Shown here: one piece after another, positions 8,118 through 12,500 of the stretch
How positions within the stretch are numbered: the first letter of the stretch is position 1
Layout: each line of letters begins with the position of its first letter
Assembly (NCBI GenBank): GCA_030674185.1
Contig: CM060307.1
Location: 49,202,883 to 49,215,382 of the forward strand
DNA: 12,500 nt
Direction: 5' to 3'
DNA from: Monoplex corrugatus
Lineage: Eukaryota; Mollusca; Gastropoda; Littorinimorpha; Ranellidae
The notes under the pieces: generated by a model
Database searches by the model: none
Seen by the model: only the letters and a program-made list of their open reading frames with translations
Told to the model about the DNA's origin: nothing
Made by a program: the position numbers and the translations under genes

Positions 8118-8766
8118 TGTTTCAGTTTCAGTTTCAATTTCTCAAGCTGACGTCTCTGCGCTCGGAATGAATTCCATATGCACTAACGTCACAGGTGCCA
8201 TGTGATGGAGAAGATCCACAATGATCACGGCACAAGCCTTAAGCCTGCACATAAATCCATGAGCTGGCCAGGTCCTAAGGTCCTACCTAGATAGTTCCAT
8301 AATACCCTGGGGTCGTAGGGGAGTGAGGTGGCAGAGACCTCAACTTTTCCAGGGGTCAGCACCTCGAGGGCAGTGCCCATCCTGTCTCCCTCGCTTCAAA
8401 TTCATATTCATATTCACATGTTTTTTGTCTGTTTGTTTGTTTGCTTGTTTTTACCAAGACTTCAAAAAGGCAAGAAGGTTAATTGGTCTTCAAGGGGTGG
8501 GACCTGGGAAATCAACCTATCTCACCAGTGTTTTATACGAAGGCAGCTGAGCAATGTCCTACTCTTCAACTGTCGAGGGATCTTTAGCGTGCGTAGCCAG
8601 AAGGCACACGGGTCCGACTCGTTTTTCGTCCCCTTCCGAAGGACTAGACGTTCAGTTCGATTTTCCAGTCAAACTAAAGAGAAAACTTGAGGCCTGTACG
8701 GGGAGCGAACCCCGGAACTTCGAGTTTAGTTATTGGCGGGCAAAAATCTGAACCATTCTACCACTC
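8118..8766 (-). mobile_element. SINE-A copy 2: tRNA-headed composite retroelement, minus strand
   Basis: This is the reverse complement of most of 950-1712. On the minus strand it has an A box TGGTAGAATGG (8753-8763), a B box GGTTCGCTCCC (8701-8711) within a T-arm-like CCGGGG...CCCCG context, the middle tail GAATATGAATATGAATTTGAA (about 8396-8416) and a terminal (CTGAAA)n tail at 8118-8136. It lacks the (GT)43 of the other copy and has CCCTCGAGGTGCTGAC-like sequence there. The intact promoter boxes make it the better guide to the ancestral head. Short open frames are not conserved between the copies. Confidence 0.75.
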
Positions 8767-8830
8767 TTCTTCCTGACTGTGCTAACAAAGCCACTAAAAA
8801 TGGATGGATGGCATTAGACTATTAAAAGCA

Positions 8831-9032
8831 ATAAGCAGCTGGTTGGTAGAGTCATGGACTCGAGATCTGATATCTTGAGTTCAATCCCAGCCCGCAACAT
8901 TAAAAACTGGCCTGTTCACTGCCCCTTGTAATGTTTCCATCATTCTGGTGGTGTCAGCTTAGTGTTTGATAGGTCCTTCTCCCCTTTCCCTGTTTCAAGA
9001 CCTTGCCAGTGCATGTTTTGTGCGGGCTCAGG
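8831..9032 (+). mobile_element. SINE-B copy 2, tRNA-headed, plus strand
   Basis: The head is strongly tRNA-like: AGCTGGTTGGTAGAG at 8837-8851 matches the usual tRNA D-arm/A-box wording, and AGTTCAATCCC at 8878-8888 matches a B box. The body matches the minus-strand copy at 7824-8062. A stretch GACCTTGCCAGTGCATG near 8999-9015 also resembles the SINE-A segment GACCTGGCCAGCTCATG. The 3' end is uncertain. Sequence to about 9140, with CCAATAACCCCAATAA, could belong to the tail. Confidence 0.68.
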
Positions 9033-9209
9033 AAGTCTGTAAGTTAAGTCTGTAAGCTAGCGGATTTGGGTAGAGCGCATATGGGGCTGTCCGATCGCAG
9101 TGAATCCCTCTTGAAATAACTCCAATAACCCCAATAAGAAGCTGGTATCTTTTCTGTTCCTTTTTTTCAGAATTTGTCAAAATCACGGAAAGTCGTATTT
9201 TTTACTTAC

Positions 9210-9330
9210 GGTTCCATAGCGCTCAGTGCCTCTTGATGTGTTAAGGCCATAGTGCTACATGATGGAAGGATCTCAGGTGATTATGGCAAACACAAAACCT
9301 GCGTATAGACCAGAGGCCACGATGAGATCT
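9210..9330 (-). mobile_element. Possible diverged SINE-A 3' fragment, minus strand
   Basis: On the minus strand, GATCTCATCGTGG is followed by TTTTGTGTTTGCCATAATCA, then GATCCTTCCATCATGTAGCAC. This follows the SINE-A order TTGTGCCGTGATCA, GATCTTCTCCATCACATGGCAC with many substitutions. The resemblance is weaker than for 6135-6262. Confidence 0.4.
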
Positions 9331-9466
9331 TGAGATTCTAATTGATTATGTTTTGTAGCAAGAATTCTTGGAAGAGCTGGACAGCGGAAGCCCTCATAGT
9401 AAAAAGCTTCTCCCACCCCCACCCCCTCAGTGTTTCAGCTCTAAACTCCTTCCACTTTTACACTGA
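9331..9466. other. Spacer, nothing recognised
   Basis: Mixed sequence contains a short CCCACCCCCACCCCC run near 9412-9426. No repeat family or ORF was identified. Confidence 0.4.
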
Positions 9467-9745
9467 AACCCTTTGACTCCCACACCCTGTCCACCAGCTT
9501 CCTGCAGCAAGCTAGTGAATAGCGTGAAGGAGTCAAAGATGTACCTGTCTGCAGTTTGTGAATAGGCTGCGGTAGTCAACGAGTTAAGTTTCTGCATCCG
9601 GTGGATAGGGTGAGGGAGTCAAAGAGTTTCTGCATCTGGTGGATAGGATGAGGAAATCAAAGAGTTCAGTTTTTGCAGCTGGCGGATGGGGTTAGTGAGT
9701 CAAAGAGATAAGTTTTTGCAGCTGGTGGACAGGGTCAAAGGGTTA
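9467..9745. mobile_element. 43-bp-unit element with hairpin plus five direct units (copy 3)
   Basis: It begins AACCCTTTGACTCC and folds back on GGAGTCAAAG at about 9529-9538 around the axis CAGCTTCCTGCAGCAAGCT. Further direct units follow. The AGTC-like landmark falls at 9531, 9574, 9617, 9655, 9698 and 9733, giving steps of 43, 43, 38, 43 and 35. Each unit carries a version of TGCAGCTGGTGGATAGGGTG and ends near GAGTTAAG. The last ends GTCAAAGGGTTA at 9745. Several units have point mutations, so this copy is old. Confidence 0.7.
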
Positions 9746-9891
9746 GGGTGGCAGGGAAACATCCAAGTCATAACTTCTGGATGCTCTTCTGCTTTCACCA
9801 TTTTCTCTGTCTGTACCTGGGTTTGAGCCCTCGCCTTCAAGATTGTCGGGCACCTCAAGGCAAAGTCCCTTTGTGAAGGACACCTGTCATC
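9746..9891. other. Spacer, nothing recognised
   Basis: Mixed sequence between the 43-bp-unit element and the TCA array. It contains no ORF or repeat that I can support. Confidence 0.35.
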
Positions 9892-9914
9892 ATCATATCA
9901 TCATCATCATCATC

Positions 9915-9970
<56 letters not shown>

Positions 9971-10027
9971 GTCGTCGTCGTCGTCATCGTCGTCGTCGTC
10001 ATCGTCATCATCATCATCACCACCACC
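9892..10027. repeat. (TCA)n/(TCG)n trinucleotide array, likely LINE 3' tail
   Basis: TCA repeats run from about 9892, with a TCG-rich section at 9968-10005 and CAC/CCA at the right edge. On the minus strand this is (TGA)n/(ATG)n directly after the stop of the LINE ORF fragment, so it probably began as the retrotransposon's repetitive 3' tail. The poly-Ser, poly-Met and poly-His frames through it are trivial. Confidence 0.9.
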
Positions 10028-10253
10028 ATGTGCCCTGCCGCAGGGTGTTGGCGATCATGGTACTCCGTACGAATCTCTCTCTTGTCGCTACAAGTACCTC
10101 TCTCACCCTCTCTGTCCTCAGCCACTCTGCAAGTCCGTCCAATATTTTCTCCCTGGGTCTATCTGGTGTTCTTTTTCCCTCCAGTTTCCTGTTGCGACCA
10201 GACGCTCTAATTTCTCTTTCTTCAGATACCTGTACGTGTCGGAAAATTTTCAA
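10017..10253 (-). pseudogene. C-terminal fragment of a non-LTR retrotransposon ORF2
   Basis: The minus-strand frame of 78 codons has residues of a reverse-transcriptase C-terminal tail: KIFRHV (2-7), DRPREKILDGLAEW (31-44), ATRER (56-60) and TMIANTLRQGT (65-75). The GRPREK..., ATRDR and MIAN...RQGT order is familiar from the ends of invertebrate LINE ORF2 proteins. The catalytic RT and endonuclease domains are absent. A TAA lies two codons upstream of the first codon shown, and I see no homologous frame beyond it, so the copy is 5'-truncated or decayed. The stop TGA falls where the (ATG)n tail begins. Family assignment within LINEs is not possible from this piece. Confidence 0.68.
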
Positions 10254-10629
10254 GCCTTATGAAATTCACTTTTGCCCCTTCTTGACTGGAACCATCTGGA
10301 AGTCTTTTCAGTAGCTTCTGCAAATTCCCTCGAAGTCGCTGGTTCTTTCATTCTCGCAAAGAAAGAGATATGTTTTATGATACCATACGCAGATGTGCCT
10401 ATCAGTTCCCTCGCTCCAACTTCTGTAATGAGGACTTTGGCTTAGAAGATGTATTCTTTATTGGTGCTGTGGCTTGAATATGGATTCCTTACTGGTGCTG
10501 GCTAAACTCTGTTACTTTTCAGTCTTGTTAATGTGGCTTCTTTTATTCTAGCGTAAGTTTGACCAGAGTCACTTGTTTTATTGAATGAGGGTGGCGTATT
10601 ATATCGGATCTCATGCCATTCAGGTAAAT
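10254..10629. other. Spacer, nothing recognised
   Basis: Mixed sequence with stops in all frames. I looked for upstream retrotransposon coding sequence on the minus strand and saw none. Confidence 0.4.
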
Positions 10630-10637
10630 CATTTGTG

Positions 10638-10700
<63 letters not shown>

Positions 10701-11110
10701 TGTATGTATGTATGTATTATGTATGTATGTATGTATGTATGTAATGATATGCATGTGTGTATGTGTTTGTGTGTGTGTTTGTGAATGTGTTTGTGTGTGT
10801 TTGTGTGTGTGTGCGTGTGCGTGTGTGTTTGTTTGTTTGTGTGTATTGTGTGTGTGTGTGTGTGTGTTTGTTTGTGTGTGTGCGTGTGTGTGTGTGTTGT
10901 GTGTGTGTGTGTTGTGTGTATGTGCGTGTGTGTGTACGTGCAAGTGTGTGTGTATGTGTATGTATGTGTGTGTGAGTGTGTGTATATGTGTTTGTGTGTG
11001 TGTGTGTGAGTGTGCGTGCCTGTGTGTGTGTATGTGTGTGTGCGTATGCGTGTGTGTGTGTATGTGTGCGTGTGTGAGTATGTGCATGTGTATGTGCATG
11101 TGCGTGCGTA
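10630..11110. repeat. (TATG)n then degenerate (GT)n array
   Basis: TATG repeats at about 10638-10745 are broken by AATG and TTATG slips. A GT-rich array follows to about 11108, with TTTG, GCGT, GAGT and TATG variants. It abuts the decayed retrotransposon fragment at 11111. Long Cys/Val and His/Thr frames here are artefacts. Confidence 0.95.
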
Positions 11111-11615
11111 TTATTTTTGCATTCTAGATGATGTCCTCTGCACAGCCATCAGCTCCACCTGATAGATCCTAATGTCACAGTTTTGAAGGCTACAGTTTAC
11201 ATCCTCTTGCCATATAGAATGTTGCCGGAGTTTCAAGTGGCATGTTGTTTTTCCCCTGGCAATACTATTTGCTTGCGCGATCTCCTCTTTCACTTGATCA
11301 GGCCATCCATCCATCCACCTTACTTGGATGAGCGCTACTTTGCATGAGCTCAGGACATGCTCCACTGTTTAATTGGCCTGGCAGAGCTGGCATCCAAGGT
11401 CATCTGATTTCCCCCATTTCATCAGATTTGCATTCGAAGGCAGATCTTATAGAGATCCTTGGATGAAACTAGTCCTGTGAGAGGGGCCGTGAGCCACATG
11501 TCATTCTAGCTGAGAATTCTTTGGAGTACACTTTCCCACGTTGTCCATCGCCCCTGCTGGTCTCCCTGGACTGCCATCTAGATTCTTATGGCATCCTTTT
11601 CTTTCTCGACCTTGA
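11111..11615 (-). pseudogene. Decayed non-LTR retrotransposon C-terminal region with Cys/His knuckle
   Basis: On the minus strand, pieces in different frames line up with a common retrotransposon C-terminal region. GDQQGRWTTWES lies at about 11530-11565. DLPSNANLMKWGKSDD follows in another frame. Then GCQLCQAN, a TAA at 11369-11371, and TVEHVLSSCKVAL. The Cys and His residues give C-x2-C-x7-H-x4-C, as in a zinc knuckle. The 3' open part (11111-11365) continues WMDGWPDQVKEEI. At least two stops and one or two frameshifts show that it is dead. It may belong to a different LINE family from the fragment at 10017-10253. Confidence 0.62.
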
Positions 11616-11759
11616 GATTCTGATTTGATCTGTGTTAGTTATATGATTGTCAGTATCAATATTTCAATTATCAACAATACAAATAATTATATATAAGAAC
11701 AAATTTGAACTTACTTCTTTCAAAGCAAGCAATTTATGGCAATGTGCATTGTAATTGTT
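11616..11759. other. AT-rich spacer
   Basis: AT-rich sequence including ATAATTATATATAA near 11685-11698. No ORF or repeat family was seen. Confidence 0.4.
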
Positions 11760-11850
11760 TTTATTGATGATGTTGTTGTAGTTGGTTTTTGTTGTTGTTG
11801 ATGTTGTTGTCGTCGTCGTCGTAGTTGTCGTTCTTGTTGTTGTTGTTGAA
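11760..11850. repeat. (GTT)n/(GTC)n trinucleotide array
   Basis: GTT repeats are mixed with GAT and GTA, with a GTCGTCGTCGTCGTA patch at 11809-11823 and a purer GTT run at about 11831-11847. Confidence 0.9.
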
Positions 11851-12007
11851 GTTGAGATCAGTTATGTCCTACATGTAATCAAAAGCACAGGCAGATGCAA
11901 AACATCTTTGATCTATTTTTGTACAGTGGGAGAGAACCCTTAGATTTTGAAACATAAATTTGATTGCACAAAGATAAGGCAAGCATTATTGTTCTCCCTC
12001 CCTCTCC
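11851..12007. other. Spacer, nothing recognised
   Basis: Mixed sequence leads into a pyrimidine-rich stretch. No gene or repeat family was identified. Confidence 0.35.
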
Positions 12008-12330
12008 TTTTCTTTCGTTCGCTCTCTCTCTCTCTCTCTGTCTCTGTCTGTATGTCTGTCTTGTCTGTTTGTCTCTCTCAGTCTCTGTCTGTCTGTCTGT
12101 CTCTGTCTTTCTCTCTTTGTCTACCTTTCTGTCTCTCTACTTCTCAGTGTCTCTGACTGTCTGTCTGTCTGTGTGTCTGTTATATTCTCTCTCCCTCAAT
12201 TAAGTTTGAAAAATGGCTTTTCACCAAAGACTTCTATCTCTGAAAAAAAGTATCAGTGTCATTATCAATGTAATTTTCTATCTGTGTCTGTCTATCTCCA
12301 TGTCTTCCTGTCTCTGTCTCTCTTCTTGTT
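12008..12330. repeat. CT / CTGT-rich low-complexity region, interrupted
   Basis: CT runs and CTGT repeats occupy 12018-12178. A non-repetitive gap of about 90 bp follows (12190-12275), and a second CTGT/CT patch lies at about 12280-12330. The Leu/Ser/Val frames are artefacts. Confidence 0.85.
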
Positions 12331-12347
12331 CTTCTTTGGTGCTGTGT

Positions 12348-12500
12348 TTAACCCTTTGACTCCCACACCCTATCCACCAACTGCAAAAACTTAACTCTTT
12401 GACTCCCTCACCCTCTCCACCAGCTTCCGACAGGAAGCTGGTGGATAGGGTGAGGGAGTCAAAGGGTTAAGTTTCGCAGTGGTGGATAGGGTGCGGGAAT
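12348..12500. mobile_element. Near-perfect foldback element (copy 4 of the 43-bp-unit family), cut by window end
   Basis: It starts TTAACCCTTTGACTC at 12348, with a second unit 43 bp later (CCCTTTGAC at 12352, CTCTTTGAC at 12395). Arms 12388-12428 and 12433-12473 are inverted repeats matching at 39 of 41 positions around the four-base loop GACA. Pairing continues outward to the last base of the window with a few mismatches. The right end should therefore lie about a dozen bases past 12500 and read GTCAAAGGGTTAA. It is the best-preserved copy here and has no coding capacity. Confidence 0.8.

Noticed and set aside
8323..8751. Overlapping plus-strand ORFs of 65-120 codons
   Set aside because: They lie in the antisense of a SINE-A copy, and the frames are not kept in the other copy.
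8837..8888. Functional tRNA gene at a SINE-B head, and similarly at 8701-8763
   Set aside because: The A and B boxes are recognisable, but I see no matching acceptor stem or convincing anticodon arm, and each continues into a repeated SINE body.

Overview
This window looks like repeat-rich intergenic DNA from an animal nuclear genome. I found no intact protein-coding gene, no functional RNA gene and no bacterial-type gene organisation. Long dinucleotide, TATG and TATC arrays, SINE-like elements with tRNA-like heads, and decayed non-LTR retrotransposon tails point to a metazoan. The style of the retrotransposon C-termini resembles that of marine invertebrates such as molluscs or cnidarians, but that assignment is weak and rests on pattern memory only. 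By my own tally roughly three quarters of the window is repetitive.

Layout: 1-540 is a degenerate (GT)n array cut by the window start, with a (GGGT)n G-quadruplex motif. 545-706 is a short TTAA-bounded inverted-repeat element. 950-1712 is a composite element with a tRNA-like head (called SINE-A here) that carries a perfect 43-copy (GT)n. 1713-2243 is unremarkable DNA. 2244-4378 is a 2.1 kb minisatellite of 41-bp units with 68-bp units at both edges. 4495-4733 is a second TTAA-bounded foldback element. 4782-6058 is a 1.28 kb almost pure pyrimidine tract containing internal duplications. 6135-6262 is a diverged fragment of the SINE-A 3' module.

6428-7315 is a chain of microsatellites (GA, GT, CT, TATG, TATC, GT). 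7484-7738 is an unrecognised 84-codon ORF. 7824-8062 is SINE-B on the minus strand, 8118-8766 is SINE-A on the minus strand, and 8831-9032 is SINE-B on the plus strand, so each family has a copy in each orientation. 9210-9330 is another possible SINE-A 3' fragment. 9467-9745 is a third element built from a 43-bp unit. 9892-10030 is (TCA)n abutting the C-terminal end of a minus-strand LINE ORF (10017-10253). 10630-11110 is (TATG)n/(GT)n abutting a second decayed retrotransposon tail (11111-11615). 11760-11850 is (GTT)n and 12008-12330 is CT/CTGT-rich. From 12348 to the window end there is a near-perfect palindrome of the 43-bp-unit family.

The most interesting signal is the 43-bp-unit family at four loci. 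Its units begin or end with TTAACCCTTTGACTC and are arranged both head-to-tail and as inverted repeats. TTAA followed by CCC is what non-autonomous piggyBac-like elements show, so I propose a piggyBac-type MITE/foldback family. This is an inference. No genes act together here; the window is a mosaic of mobile-element remnants and tandem repeats.
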